Source: TOLSYN sp963849065
GTDB taxonomy: Bacteria > Acidobacteriota > Terriglobia > Terriglobales > Acidobacteriaceae
DNA: 64,000 bases
Assembly: GCA_963849065.1 (NCBI GenBank)
Contig: CAWKFM010000005.1
Span: 1,178,001-1,242,000, forward strand
Direction of reading: 5' to 3'
This document shows, piece by piece, positions 44,897 through 54,210 of this stretch. The position numbers were made by a program, and so were the translations under genes. Positions within the stretch are counted from its first letter, which is position 1; the number at the start of each line of letters is the position of its first letter. Under the pieces are notes generated by a model. That model was not told where the DNA came from and made no database searches. It saw only the letters and a program-made list of their open reading frames with translations.

Positions 44897-47194
44897 CTAG
44901 TCGTGAGAGTCCGAACCCGGTAGTGCCAAGTCAGCATTTGACTTATCGCTGTAGTACCCAGCTCCATGGCCATAACCGTAGTAATACCGATAATACGCAT
45001 ATTCCTCACCGTTTACGTTGAAAGCGTTGAGCACGATGCCCATGACACGCGAATTTGCTTGATGTAATACGTCAAGGGAGCGGCGCAACGCGCCTTTGGT
45101 CGTTCTACGCGAGCGAATCACAAGCAAGACGGAATCTACAAGAACTGATATTAAAACTCCGTCCGTCACGGAGAGAATTGGTGGTGAGTCGATGATGATG
45201 TGGTCGTATTTGGAGCGAAGCGCTTCCAACGTCTCGCCGAAAACAGGAGTTCCGAACAATTCGGCAGGATATGGCGGCTTAGGTCCGGTAGTCAACACGT
45301 CCATATTGGGAATTCCACTGGGGACAATATGGGGACTCTCCTTATCAGTTCCGGCCAGCCATGTACTCAATCCAGCGGAGTTGTCGAGGGTTAGGGCGCG
45401 GTGTATGCTGGGGCGCCGCAGGTCAGCATCAATTAACAGAACTCGTGATCCAGCCTGCGCGAGCACCACGGCGACGTTGATGCTGGTGGTTGTTTTTCCG
45501 TCCTTGGGCATCGCGCTGGTCACGAGAAGAATCTTTGAGTCCCTGCTTCTCGAAGCCAGCAGGATCGAGGTCCGCAGCGCACGGTAGCTTTCCGCTATCT
45601 CGGATTTGGGCCGGGTAATAGAAAAGATCTCGCGGACGCTGTGTTCGCGAGGTTCGGTCTCTGAATCGAAGATCGAGTGCGAGCGCTTCTTGCTTGCTTT
45701 ATGCGTCGGGATAATACCCATGGCCGACAACGAGGATATCAATTCAGCTTCTTCCGGCGTCCGTACGGTGTTGTCAAGGCTTTCAAGAGTAAAGACAGTC
45801 ATGAACCCGAGGAAACAGCCCAGCAAAAGGCCGGCCATCAAGCTTCGCGACATGTTAGGTGCGTACGGCGCTGGGGGAACGCGTGCCTGATCGACGATCT
45901 GAACGTTGCTGGATTTCAATCCCGCCGCGACCCCAGCCTCTTTCAAACGTTGGAGCAAGCCGTCATAGAGTGTGCGATAGCTCTCAGCATTCTGCTTGAG
46001 GAGTGAAAACTCAATCTCGTTTTGATCGAGCTGACTAGCCTCCTGCTTCTGTTTGTCGAAGGCGGCTTGTAAAACTTTTTCATGTTCTTCAGCTTCGACG
46101 TATTCCGCTTTCGCCCGCTTCAATGAGCGCTTAAGTTCAGCCTGGACTTGATTCTCTAACTCGGCAATCTGTGCCGAAAGTTCTTTTACTTTTGGAAAAT
46201 TCGGGCCAAACTGCGCCGTCTCGGAGGCCAACTGAGTACGCAGGTCTGCTTCCTTGCTATAAAAAGCCTCCAAGGGATCGGTCCGATCTTGCGTGGACTC
46301 CTGTAGCAGCTCGGGATTCCCCGAGAGGGCCATGTGGTAGGCAGCTTCCTTTTGAATTCGCTGCCCCTCCACGGCGGTCAGAGCCGTGTTCAATTGTTCG
46401 AGTTTGGAGGTGATGATATTCGATTTTTCATCCAAGCCGACGATGCCATGATCTCTTTGATAATCAACAAGCTTTTCTTGGGAAATCTCCACTTTCATCT
46501 GCAGGTCGGCGAGTTGCTTGGTTAGCCAATCGGTTGTCTGCGCAGTAGATTCAAATCGAGCTTTCAGATTTTGCTCAATATAGCTGTTGATTAACTGGTT
46601 GACGATTTGCGCTGCTAGCTGTGGATTGTGACTCGAGTAGCGGATCTCCAATATCCGCGTGGCCGGCACCGAAGCGATGCTTAATCCGCTGCGAAACCTA
46701 TTGAGAAGGGTCGTCTGCTGCGCGGAGTCGACCTGCAGGACATTCTCCATGTGCTTGGTGGGCGATCCGCCAAATTCTGGGGAAGTATCCAAGTGCAGAG
46801 CCTTGATGACTTGATAGCAGGTGGCGTCGCTTTGCAGAACCTTGATCTGTGTTTCCATTTCGACGGAATACTCACTTTCGTCACTGTCGCCGACCGTAAA
46901 CTGAGAATCTTTAGTGCCCAAGTCGATTGCGCTCTCGTGGTTGATGGCGATGCGACCGACTGCTGAATACATGGGCTTCTGTCGGGCAGTCATGAGCGCC
47001 GCCAGCGCGACCGTGATCAAGACCACGCTGATAACGATCCAGCGGCGTTTCCTCAGAATAGTCCAGTATTCAAGGAGAAATGAGGACTGGGGAGCCAGTG
47101 TGGCGGACACGCCACTCACGGTAAGGCCTGCCAGATCCCCTGCTAGATCGCGAGATCTGCCTCTGAAATCCAGTGCACTATTTTCAGACTTCAT
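44897..47194 (-). CDS. Wzc-type tyrosine autokinase / chain-length regulator
   Basis: The 765-residue bacterial tyrosine kinase controls polysaccharide chain length. An N-terminal Wzz domain starts near residue 38 with a membrane helix (RRWIVISVVLITVALAALMTA), followed by long coiled coils (residues about 200-400) and a second membrane helix at about 450. The cytosolic kinase has Walker A, SAMPKDGKTTTSINVA near residue 556, Walker A', LLIDADLRRPSIHRAL near 588, and Walker B, IIIDSPPILSVTDG near 662. The C-terminal tail is Tyr-rich (YAYYRYYYGYGHGAGYY), the autophosphorylation cluster. ATG 47194 has AGGAG five bases upstream. It heads the leftward operon driven by the extended -10 promoter at 47280-47288. 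Confidence 0.95.
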   Translation of the reverse strand: MKSENSALDFRGRSRDLAGDLAGLTVSGVSATLAPQSSFLLEYWTILRKRRWIVISVVLITVALAALMTARQKPMYSAVGRIAINHESAIDLGTKDSQFTVGDSDESEYSVEMETQIKVLQSDATCYQVIKALHLDTSPEFGGSPTKHMENVLQVDSAQQTTLLNRFRSGLSIASVPATRILEIRYSSHNPQLAAQIVNQLINSYIEQNLKARFESTAQTTDWLTKQLADLQMKVEISQEKLVDYQRDHGIVGLDEKSNIITSKLEQLNTALTAVEGQRIQKEAAYHMALSGNPELLQESTQDRTDPLEAFYSKEADLRTQLASETAQFGPNFPKVKELSAQIAELENQVQAELKRSLKRAKAEYVEAEEHEKVLQAAFDKQKQEASQLDQNEIEFSLLKQNAESYRTLYDGLLQRLKEAGVAAGLKSSNVQIVDQARVPPAPYAPNMSRSLMAGLLLGCFLGFMTVFTLESLDNTVRTPEEAELISSLSAMGIIPTHKASKKRSHSIFDSETEPREHSVREIFSITRPKSEIAESYRALRTSILLASRSRDSKILLVTSAMPKDGKTTTSINVAVVLAQAGSRVLLIDADLRRPSIHRALTLDNSAGLSTWLAGTDKESPHIVPSGIPNMDVLTTGPKPPYPAELFGTPVFGETLEALRSKYDHIIIDSPPILSVTDGVLISVLVDSVLLVIRSRRTTKGALRRSLDVLHQANSRVMGIVLNAFNVNGEEYAYYRYYYGYGHGAGYYSDKSNADLALPGSDSHD

Positions 47195-47264
47195 TTTTCT
47201 CCTGCATCGCCCATGAAAAGATGGTCTTGCGTCCTGAAGGGAGCAAAAGGATCAATAATCGTCC

Positions 47265-47279
47265 TGAGAAGTATTCTCA
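47265..47279. promoter_or_regulatory. Palindromic operator-like site near the transcription start
   Basis: A perfect 15-base palindrome, TGAGAA-GTA-TTCTCA, lies immediately downstream of the -10 hexamer of the leftward operon, where initiation should occur. Its position would let a dimeric regulator block transcription. No regulator gene is encoded nearby and the identity of the binding protein is unknown. Confidence 0.5.
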
Positions 47280-47288
47280 ATTATAGCA
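47280..47288 (-). promoter_or_regulatory. Extended -10 promoter of the polysaccharide operon
   Basis: On the lower strand, TGCTATAAT supplies a perfect -10 hexamer with the TGn extension, which can compensate for the absent -35 box. Predicted initiation is near 47273, giving a leader of about 80 bases before the tyrosine kinase gene. The first bases of the transcript fall in the palindromic operator-like site. Confidence 0.65.
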
Positions 47289-47539
47289 TCCCATTTGCCG
47301 ATTGTGAGGCGAGTTGAGCCCACCAGTATCGGTTCCCATAACCGGACGCATCAAGGCGATCGGAGGCGTGCAATGAGGTTTAGAGCACCGGTTTTCCTTC
47401 CTCGCGGACCAGGATTCGGGTAAAATCCAGGCGAGCAGTCCTGATTCCTGCAGGCCTTTCTGGTCGCGGTATCCGCATGCTGAATTCTGGAATGGAGCTG
47501 AAGGGCGGTTGCACCGTGCCGACAGGCCAGTAGGAACAC

Positions 47540-49096
47540 GTGGAACAGCCTGAGCACGAGAATTCGCCGACGCAAGAAGCGGCTCCACTGCCCTCCGGCG
47601 CTCTGCTTCGTTCCGGGCTTGCATGGAACACGATTTACCAGGTTTTTTCCAGCGCGGTAGCCTTCGGGTCGATGCTCGTATTGGTTCGCATCATCCCACC
47701 CCGCGAATATGGACGTGCGGCTGCGGTCTCCGCGTTCCTGGCCCTACTGAACTGTCTTAATTGTCGCACCTATGTCAGCCATTCCTTGCAGTTGCGCCAT
47801 GGAGAGGAGGCCGACTGGTCGCAGCATTTCTCATTTGCGTTTCTTGGCCAGACATTACTGGCGCTTACATGTAACTTGGTTGCAGTTGTCTGCTGGTTCC
47901 TGCCTGCCTACAGAGGTATCGCACCCCTACTGCATCTGTCCTCGGTTGGCGTATTTCTCGACTCTTCTATTCAGGTCAGCCAGCTACAACTCGAACGCAA
48001 GATGGATTTTAAGCGACTTCGCATTTTGATCGCCGCTGGGACCCTTCTTTACACCCTTACTGTGCTGGCCTTTGGAATCTCGGGATGGGGCGCGGCGGCA
48101 ATAGTGCTTGGCAGTCAAGTCAGCGGGATTCCTTGCGCCTTCGATTTGTTTTTCGTGCGGCAGTGGCGCCCGCGGGCCGGATGGTGGCGCGACCTGAATT
48201 GGCGGGCCTACAGGGCATCGTTAAAGTGGGGGTTTGTAAGGATTTCGTCAGCTTCGTTGTCGGCGGCGAGTGACGGGTTGGAATTTGCAGTCCTGCCAGG
48301 CCGCGTTGGATTCACTGCAATGGGACTGTGGAACCGTGGCCAAGCGTTGTTTATAATCTCAATCGGAAAGATTCTTGCTGTGCTGCAACAGACAGCCTAT
48401 CCGCTACTACCTCGCTATGTCGGCGAGCACGAGCGTTTCCAGTCTTACGCCACGCTTTTTGAGCAAGTCCTCCTGTGGTTGCTGATTCCTTCTACTATTT
48501 TTCTGGGCCTGGAAGGGAAGTCGCTGTCCCGATTGTTGTACGGGATGAAGTGGGTCGGAGCAGACCCGATGATCTGGCCAGGTGCAGTCCTTGGCCTCGG
48601 GGTTTGGCTGTTTGCGGCGTCCGGGATGATACAGTTCGCCGCCAACCGATTGCGAGTCTGCTTCAAGATGGATGTGTTTTCAACTCTGATGTGTTTGCCA
48701 GCTTTGGTGACTGTGTTGTTCAGTCGGAGCATTGTTGTCTACGCGTGGGTGTTCTCTTTAGGGCAGCTTATCGTCGGCTTGGTAAATTTTTATCTATCGG
48801 CGAAGTTCATCGACAACCGCTGGGGTGTGAGAGTGTTGCTACCAGGCATAGTGTCAGCCTTTGGCGGGTGCATCGCTGTCTTTGCGGTTCGCTGCCTGCA
48901 CTTACCATTGTTGGTGCATGTGATCACGTCGGCATCCGCATTCTTTTTCGCAAACCTTATTGTGATGCGATTGTGCTTCGGCTCCGACTTGACTAGTGTT
49001 CTACTCAGGATGCCGCGCGGGAAAAGCCTAGCGAGGTGGATGCGGCTGGACGACGGATTGGTTCAGGTCGAAGTAACCACGCTAGGAGAGGGTTAG
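47540..49096 (+). CDS. Polysaccharide flippase (Wzx-like, MOP superfamily)
   Basis: The 518-residue protein has about twelve hydrophobic helices and a Wzx/RfbX-like layout: a polar N-terminus, GALLRSGLAWNTIYQVFSSAVAFG as first helix, IIPPREYGRAAAVSAFLALL and LPGRVGFTAMGLWNRGQAL mid-protein, a segment repeated in MOP lipid flippases. It would translocate lipid-linked repeat units to the periplasm. The start is GTG 47540, divergent from the tyrosine kinase gene over 345 bases. No strong ribosome site is visible. The C-terminal 30 residues (MPRGKSLARWMRLDD) are cytosolic and basic. Confidence 0.85.
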   Translation: MEQPEHENSPTQEAAPLPSGALLRSGLAWNTIYQVFSSAVAFGSMLVLVRIIPPREYGRAAAVSAFLALLNCLNCRTYVSHSLQLRHGEEADWSQHFSFAFLGQTLLALTCNLVAVVCWFLPAYRGIAPLLHLSSVGVFLDSSIQVSQLQLERKMDFKRLRILIAAGTLLYTLTVLAFGISGWGAAAIVLGSQVSGIPCAFDLFFVRQWRPRAGWWRDLNWRAYRASLKWGFVRISSASLSAASDGLEFAVLPGRVGFTAMGLWNRGQALFIISIGKILAVLQQTAYPLLPRYVGEHERFQSYATLFEQVLLWLLIPSTIFLGLEGKSLSRLLYGMKWVGADPMIWPGAVLGLGVWLFAASGMIQFAANRLRVCFKMDVFSTLMCLPALVTVLFSRSIVVYAWVFSLGQLIVGLVNFYLSAKFIDNRWGVRVLLPGIVSAFGGCIAVFAVRCLHLPLLVHVITSASAFFFANLIVMRLCFGSDLTSVLLRMPRGKSLARWMRLDDGLVQVEVTTLGEG

Positions 49097-49258
49097 TTGA
49101 GTGTTTTCACCGCTGATGGCGGCGAGAAAACCGCTCCCGCTACGGATTTGTTCCATGTACAACCTGATTTATGCACAGCTTTTGAAGAGTTGAAGAGGTT
49201 CTGAGGTAGGAGACCTTTTGGGGACCCCGGAAATTCTGTTGTAAAACAGAGAGGCGGG

Positions 49259-49290
49259 GAGTGTCCGCGATTTTGTGTAACCGTTGTTCC
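49259..49290 (+). repeat. Left terminal inverted repeat of the IS256 element
   Basis: The outermost bases read GAGTGTCCGCGATTTTGTGT and continue to TTGTTCC. They match the reverse complement of the right end at most positions, with the outer GTGT, the middle GATTT and the inner TTGTTCC conserved. Confidence 0.75.
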
Positions 49291-49480
49291 CTGTGATGTT
49301 GCTCGTTTCCGAGCGAGTTAATTTTCTTTCCCTTTCGCCCGACAGATTTGATTATTTGGCTGACGAGGATCGCAGTCAAGGCCGCAACGCGCCGCGTCAG
49401 CGGGCGGAGCGCAGCGGAGAGCCTTGACGGCGACCGCAGCCAGCCATATCCAGTTCTTCCGGGCGAAAGGGATTGCGTAT

Positions 49481-50701
49481 CTATGCCCCCATCGCGATTC
49501 GGATGCGGTCTTCCCAGAGCATGGTGAAGTGGTTCAGTGCGGCTTTCCAGTGCAACGGGCATTCCCACTTCGCGATCACGTTTCGCAGCGCCAGGTACAT
49601 CACCTTCAGCGCAGCTTCCTCGCTGGGAAAGGCGCCACGCGTCTTGATCGCTTTGCGCAGGCTCATGTTCAGCGATTCCACCGCGTTGGTCGTATAGATG
49701 ACTTTGCGCACCTCGGCGGCAAACGCAAAGAACGGAATCACCCGGTCCCAGTTGCGCTGCCACAGCGCGGAGATCGTCGGATACTTCCCATCCCATCGGG
49801 CCGCGAAGGCCGCCAACTGCCGCTCGGCTTCCTCCGCCGTGGCGGCGCGGTAAACGGTCTTCAGATCCGCCGCCACTGGTTTGCGTTCCCGCCAGCTTAC
49901 GTAGTTCAGGCTGGCTCGCACCAGGTGCACAATGCACAACTGCACCTGGGCTTGCGGAAACACCGTTTCGATGGCCTGCGGGAAGCCCTTCAGACCATCG
50001 ACGCAGGCAATGAAGATATCCTTTACCCCGCGGTTGCGCAGCTCGGTGAGCACCTGCAGCCAGAACTTCGCGCCTTCATTGGCCGACGTCCACAGACCAA
50101 GCACGTCTTTGCGGCCGTCCAGATCGATGCCGATGGCCACGTAGACGGCACGATTCTCTACCCGGCCCTCGTGCCGCATCTTCACCATCAGAGCGTCCAG
50201 AAACAGAATCGGATACAGCGGCTCCAGCGGCCGGGTCTGCCAGGCTTTCACCTCCTCGATCACCGCGTCAGTGACTTCGGAAATCAGCGACGGCGATACT
50301 TCCACACCGTAGATCTCTTGCAAGTGTCCTTGGATTTCGCGGGTGGTCATGCCACGTGCATACATCGACAGGATCTTGTCGTCGAATCCGCTGAACCGCC
50401 GTTCGTGCGGTGGCACGATCCGGGGCTGGATGCTGCCGTTGCGGTCGCGCGGAACTTCGATCACCGCCTCGCCGAACTCGCCCTGCAGGGTTTTCTTGCT
50501 GCTGCCATTGCGCGAGTTGCCGCTGCCACGGCCGGCCGGATGATGCTTTTCGTAACCCAGGTGGTGGGTGAGTTCGGCTTGCATCGCCCGCTCCACCAAC
50601 GCCTTTGTCAACTGTTTCAGCAAGCCTTGCTCGCCGATCAGGTCCTCCGGACCCTTGTAATCTGCCAGCAGCTTGTCAATCAGATTTTTGTCCATTTCCA
50701 T
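49481..50701 (-). CDS. IS256-family transposase
   Basis: The 406-residue DDE transposase has the family features: the N-terminal ALVERAMQAELTHHLGYEKH and HPAGRGSGNSRNGSSKKTL, then SMYARGMTTREIQGHL, and the catalytic Asp in FLDALMVK, Asp in CVDGLKGFPQAI and Glu in TTNAVESLN. CIVHLVR and the Trp-rich late part are also conserved. Length is full and the frame is intact, so the enzyme may be active. ATG 50701 (MEMDKN) follows AGAGGAAC; a further in-frame start lies at 50734. The gene lies on the lower strand within the inverted repeats. Confidence 0.95.
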   Translation of the reverse strand: MEMDKNLIDKLLADYKGPEDLIGEQGLLKQLTKALVERAMQAELTHHLGYEKHHPAGRGSGNSRNGSSKKTLQGEFGEAVIEVPRDRNGSIQPRIVPPHERRFSGFDDKILSMYARGMTTREIQGHLQEIYGVEVSPSLISEVTDAVIEEVKAWQTRPLEPLYPILFLDALMVKMRHEGRVENRAVYVAIGIDLDGRKDVLGLWTSANEGAKFWLQVLTELRNRGVKDIFIACVDGLKGFPQAIETVFPQAQVQLCIVHLVRASLNYVSWRERKPVAADLKTVYRAATAEEAERQLAAFAARWDGKYPTISALWQRNWDRVIPFFAFAAEVRKVIYTTNAVESLNMSLRKAIKTRGAFPSEEAALKVMYLALRNVIAKWECPLHWKAALNHFTMLWEDRIRIAMGA

Positions 50702-50723
50702 TGGATGTTCCTCTCCATATCGA

Positions 50724-50756
50724 GGAACAATCACTTATACAGAAATCAGAACACCC
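50724..50756 (-). repeat. Right terminal inverted repeat of the IS256 element
   Basis: On the lower strand it reads GGGTGTTCTGATTTCTGTAT and continues to TTGTTCC, pairing imperfectly with the left terminus. Its TGA supplies the stop codon of the truncated IS110 transposase. Confidence 0.75.
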
Positions 50757-51774
50757 TCGCAAACTGCGCCTGAAGATAACTGTTCTTCTTGCGCGTCGCC
50801 GCCCAGGCGCATTGAATCAGGGTCGTCTTCAGCCACGGGGCGCCTTTTTTCATGCGCGTGGAGCGGCGCTTACCGGCGCTTTCGTTGTTTTTCGGGCACA
50901 GTCCGGCCCAGCTGACCAGATGGCCCGCAGTCGGAAAATGGCTCATGTCGTCCCCTATCTCGGCCACCAGCACTTCCGCCGACAGGCGGCTAAATCCGGG
51001 AATGCTGCTCAGTAACTCGATGGCGGCGCGAAAGGGTTCGAGCTGGCCGTCGACCTCCTTGTCGATGCGGGCCACGGCCCCATCCAGAGCATCGATCTGA
51101 TCCAGATGTAGTTGCAGCAGAAAGCGATGATGCGCCGTCCCCCGGCCGCACAACGCCGACTCCAACTCACCGGCGGTGGCGTGAAGACGCCGGTCGGCTA
51201 GCGCCGCCAAGCTCTGGGGCGAGCTCTGCCCGGCAATCAGGGCCTCCAACATGCGGCGGCCACTGACGCCCACAATGTCGGTCACCACCGAATCCAGCTT
51301 GATGTTGGCGTCTTCCAGCGTCTTTTGAATGCGCTGCATGTGAGCGGTGCGCTCGCGGACCAGCTGCTTGCGGGTTCGCAGCAGATCGCGTAGCTGCTGC
51401 GTCGGCTCATCGGGCACGAAGCTGGCTCGAATCAATCCGTGCTCCATTAGATCGGCCAGCCACGCCGCATCGTTGACGTCGGTCTTGCGTCCCGGCACGT
51501 TCTTCACGTGGGCGGCGTTGGCCAGCACCAGTTCCAGTCCGCTCTCGCCGAGAATGTGCCACACCGGCTTCCAGTAGACGCCCGTGGCTTCCATGGCGAC
51601 ATGGGTCGCGCCTTCGCTGACCAGCCAGTCCGATAGTTGGATCAGTTCCAGGGTTGTCGTTCTGAAGGTCTTCACCTGCGTGCTCACCTTGCCTTCGACC
51701 ATATGGAGCACGCAAGCCACTACCGTATCCTTATGCACATCGAGACCGGCACAATGCGGGTGCAGAACTTCCAT
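50746..51774 (-). pseudogene. IS110-family transposase, C-terminus truncated by IS256
   Basis: The roughly 342-residue frame has the IS110/IS1111 DEDD-type N-terminus: GLDVHKDTVVACV with the first Asp, AMEATGVYWKPVW with Glu, and KTDVNDAAWLADLMEHGL with Asp residues, followed by the transposase_20 block IPGFSRLSAEVLVAEIGDDM and GLCPKNNESAGKRRSTRM. The reading stops at QFARVF, where the last two codons and the stop come from the IS256 right end, so the final conserved portion of the family is lost. ATG 51774 has AGGAGG seven bases upstream. No partner sequence was found on the other side of IS256. Confidence 0.88.
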
Positions 51775-52066
51775 CTCCATCCTCCTGCGCTGGCGGCGTG
51801 GAACCCCGTGGAAGAGAAATCTGAAAACCGCGCTCCCGGGCTGGGTCTCAGCCCGTGGCAACAATCCGGGGTGCTCAAGGGTTCCGGGTCCGACTAACCT
51901 ACGGGATCAAGCGCACCAAGGACACATCGACCTCTGTGCCGGCCAGGCAAGAAAAATCTACTCCATTCCGACACCCGTTTCATACATCGGGGTCGGTAGA
52001 CCCGGTGAGAGACTAATATGTAAACAGCTTGGAATGTACAAAAAAAGACGCTACCATAAAAAGGTT

Positions 52067-52939
52067 ATGATTATTTCGCGTCTACAGGGCGGCCTGGGAA
52101 ATCAGTTATTCCAATATGCCGTTGGTCGAGCTGTTGCGCATCGCAGGCGAACCAAACTTAAGCTTAATTTGCGGGGTGTATGGAGCGATCCTATTCGCAG
52201 CTACGCACTCGGAAATTGGAATGTGACAGTCCCTGTAGCTGCTTCTGCAGAAATTCTGTCCATGCGCATTGCTGACGAATTTGTTCGGGCCCTGCGGCCA
52301 GCAACCCCATATTACCGCAGGCTTGTGGTGCGGGAGCCGGGGGGGTACTTCGACGCGAATATCTGGCAGGCGCCGCGGCACTGCATGCTGGTGGGTTTCT
52401 GGCATTCAGAAGAGTATTTCAAAGATATCGAATGCAGTTTGCGGCGGGAGTTCACTCTACGCGCCGCCATAAGCGAAGATAGCGCGAAGGTTGCAGATCA
52501 GATCCGGAACGTCAACAGCGTATTCGTGCACATTCGGCGTGGGGACTACGTCTCGGACGCGGGCATCAACCGAGATTTTGGTATCTGCTCCATTGAGTAT
52601 TACCAGTCTGCAGTCGAATATATTAAACGGCAGGTAATGAGGCCGCACTTTTTTGTCTTTTCGGATGAACCGGAGTGGGCGCGCGATAATCTGAAGTTGT
52701 CTGCCCCCGTCACAGTAGTTGATCATAACCGTCCGGGAGATGGCCTCGCCCCCGGCCGAGAGCATGAGGACTTGTGGTTGATGAGCCTTTGCCAACATGC
52801 AATTATTGCAAATAGCTCTTTCAGCTGGTGGGGAGCTTGGCTGAACGCGGCAACGGATCGTATCGTTATCGCGCCACGGAATTGGTTTCGCACGCTCGCG
52901 AGTACCGATTATGTGCCTGCGCGGTGGATCAAAATGTGA
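52067..52939 (+). CDS. GT11 family alpha-1,2-fucosyltransferase
   Basis: The 290-residue protein shows the GT11 pattern: IISRLQGGLGNQLFQYAVGR at the N-terminus and VHIRRGDYV, which binds GDP-fucose, plus FVFSDEPEWAR and SSFSWWGAWLN near the end. Related enzymes add alpha-1,2-linked fucose to polysaccharide or host-like glycans. ATG 52067 fits the family start; ATG 52034 would add a basic 11-residue extension (MYKKRRYHKKV). Neither start has good ribosome spacing. The gene lies between the IS cluster and other glycosyltransferase genes and belongs to the polysaccharide locus. Confidence 0.9.
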   Translation: MIISRLQGGLGNQLFQYAVGRAVAHRRRTKLKLNLRGVWSDPIRSYALGNWNVTVPVAASAEILSMRIADEFVRALRPATPYYRRLVVREPGGYFDANIWQAPRHCMLVGFWHSEEYFKDIECSLRREFTLRAAISEDSAKVADQIRNVNSVFVHIRRGDYVSDAGINRDFGICSIEYYQSAVEYIKRQVMRPHFFVFSDEPEWARDNLKLSAPVTVVDHNRPGDGLAPGREHEDLWLMSLCQHAIIANSSFSWWGAWLNAATDRIVIAPRNWFRTLASTDYVPARWIKM

Positions 52940-53088
52940 AGGACGCGGCTTTGTCCAAGCCGCCGATGTTTCGCCAAAATCATCGTAAGTCGTGTCGATA
53001 CGTCCGCCCATGCTGAAGGCCGCCGCTTCGCCGAGGAGGTTGGTCTACTCTGTCCCTATTGGTAGGGCCAGGATGGTTTACTTATGCC

Positions 53089-53211
53089 ATGATCGGACGG
53101 GCGCCGCGCAATTTGTTCGAATCGAGTTCAGGCCTGACAAAGTTTGTAGCGTTTAAGAAGCCGATGGACTATCAACTACGAGCAATGGTTAAGTATGGAG
53201 AACATTTGTGA
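53089..53211 (+). other. Possible remnant ORF, 40 residues, overlapping the next gene
   Basis: A frame open from 53017 to a TGA at 53209-53211 ends in KPMDYQLRAMVKYGEHL, with its first Met at 53089. The last bases overlap the GTG start of the following glycosyltransferase as in a coupled pair, which is unusual for noncoding DNA. The piece may be the C-terminal tail of a lost glycosyltransferase-cluster gene. No family was recognised. Confidence 0.3.
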
Positions 53212-54182
53212 GCCGGTTGTGCCTGTATTATCTCACTGAACTGGATCGCTGGTTGCCGGGTGACCGTTTCATTCGACCAATCATTCGGCGAATTGTACGT
53301 GGCAAGTCACGTCCCAGTGGAGTGGACAAAGTGTTCATGAACCTTTGTCTGGGCTTGGACAAACTGCGCATTCCCTATGAAATAAATCTGCCATACAGGC
53401 GATTACGCAGCGAAGATCGCGTGGGTATTTTGGGGCGAGGCCGACATTGCTTAGCTGGGTATGACCGTCCCAATCCGATTGTTGCCGGCATTGGTTTGAT
53501 GACCCATCCCAGCGAATGGCCGTCGTTGTGCCAGGATTATCCGGTCGTGAAATATCTCCAACATTCGAAATGGGCCAATGATGTCTATATTCCTTACTAC
53601 AGAGAGCGTTGTGGCATTTGGCCGGTGGGAATTGATACCGAGGTTTGGAAACCACAGACCACATACCAGAAGACGATAGACTTTTTAATTTATAACAAAG
53701 TGCTTTGGGATCGCGATTACCACGAGACCTCATTGCTCAAGCCGATTCGTCTCGAGTTGAACCGGCGAGGTTTGAGTTTTACTGAGATCCGGTGTGGTTC
53801 TTATACGGAGGACGAGTTTCGTCAGCTGTTAAAAACGTGTCAAGCCATGATTTTTCTTTGTGAGCATGAAAGTCAGGGGCTGGCCTATCAGGAATGCCTC
53901 TCCAGCGGCGTGCCAATCTTGGCGTGGGATCAGGGCTGGTGCCTGGATCCTACTCGCTTCGAGTGGGGACAACCGGAGATTCCGGCATCGAGCGTTCCCT
54001 ATTTCGATGAGCGCTGTGGAAGCAGGTTTACGGACATCTCGCAGTTTCCAGATCGGCTGAACGATTTTTTGGAAGAGCTAAAAAATGGGAAACTTCACCC
54101 GCGCGACTATATTATGGAAAACCTTACCTTGGTAAAGTGCGCCCAAGATTTTCTGCGTATCGCGGAAGAATGCTGGATCTAG
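53208..54182 (+). CDS. Glycosyltransferase (GT-B-like), family uncertain
   Basis: The 324-residue protein has two Rossmann-like halves. The C-terminal half shows FLIYNKVLWDRDYHE, a segment like the GT4 linker, then FLCEHESQGLAYQECLSSGVPILAWDQG, typical of the donor-binding E-x7-E region of retaining GT-B enzymes. The N-terminal half has GILGRGRHCLAGYDRP and the acceptor-side motif HSKWANDVY. The start is GTG with GGAG eight bases upstream. It overlaps a small ORF upstream and is followed by another small ORF and an acyltransferase. Donor and acceptor cannot be assigned. Confidence 0.75.
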   Translation: MSRLCLYYLTELDRWLPGDRFIRPIIRRIVRGKSRPSGVDKVFMNLCLGLDKLRIPYEINLPYRRLRSEDRVGILGRGRHCLAGYDRPNPIVAGIGLMTHPSEWPSLCQDYPVVKYLQHSKWANDVYIPYYRERCGIWPVGIDTEVWKPQTTYQKTIDFLIYNKVLWDRDYHETSLLKPIRLELNRRGLSFTEIRCGSYTEDEFRQLLKTCQAMIFLCEHESQGLAYQECLSSGVPILAWDQGWCLDPTRFEWGQPEIPASSVPYFDERCGSRFTDISQFPDRLNDFLEELKNGKLHPRDYIMENLTLVKCAQDFLRIAEECWI

Positions 54183-54210
54183 CCACGCAATCGATATGAG
54201 GCTCTGCCCT

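Larger units (their letters stand above)
49259..50756. mobile_element. IS256-family insertion sequence
   Basis: A complete element of about 1.5 kb with a single transposase gene and imperfect terminal inverted repeats at 49259-49290 and 50724-50756. The flanking eight bases (GAGGCGGG left, TCGCAAAC right) do not match, so no target duplication is visible. The right terminus lies inside an IS110-type transposase gene and supplies its premature stop, whereas the left flank holds no IS110 sequence, so a deletion or rearrangement happened after insertion. It occupies the site between the flippase and the fucosyltransferase. Confidence 0.85.

Noticed and set aside
49250..50764. Target-site duplication of IS256
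   Set aside because: The eight bases flanking each side (GAGGCGGG and TCGCAAAC) do not match even after allowing one-base shifts.
49424..50773. Rightward frame of 449 residues opposite the IS256 transposase
   Set aside because: It is antisense to a transposase with intact DDE residues, so it is a shadow.
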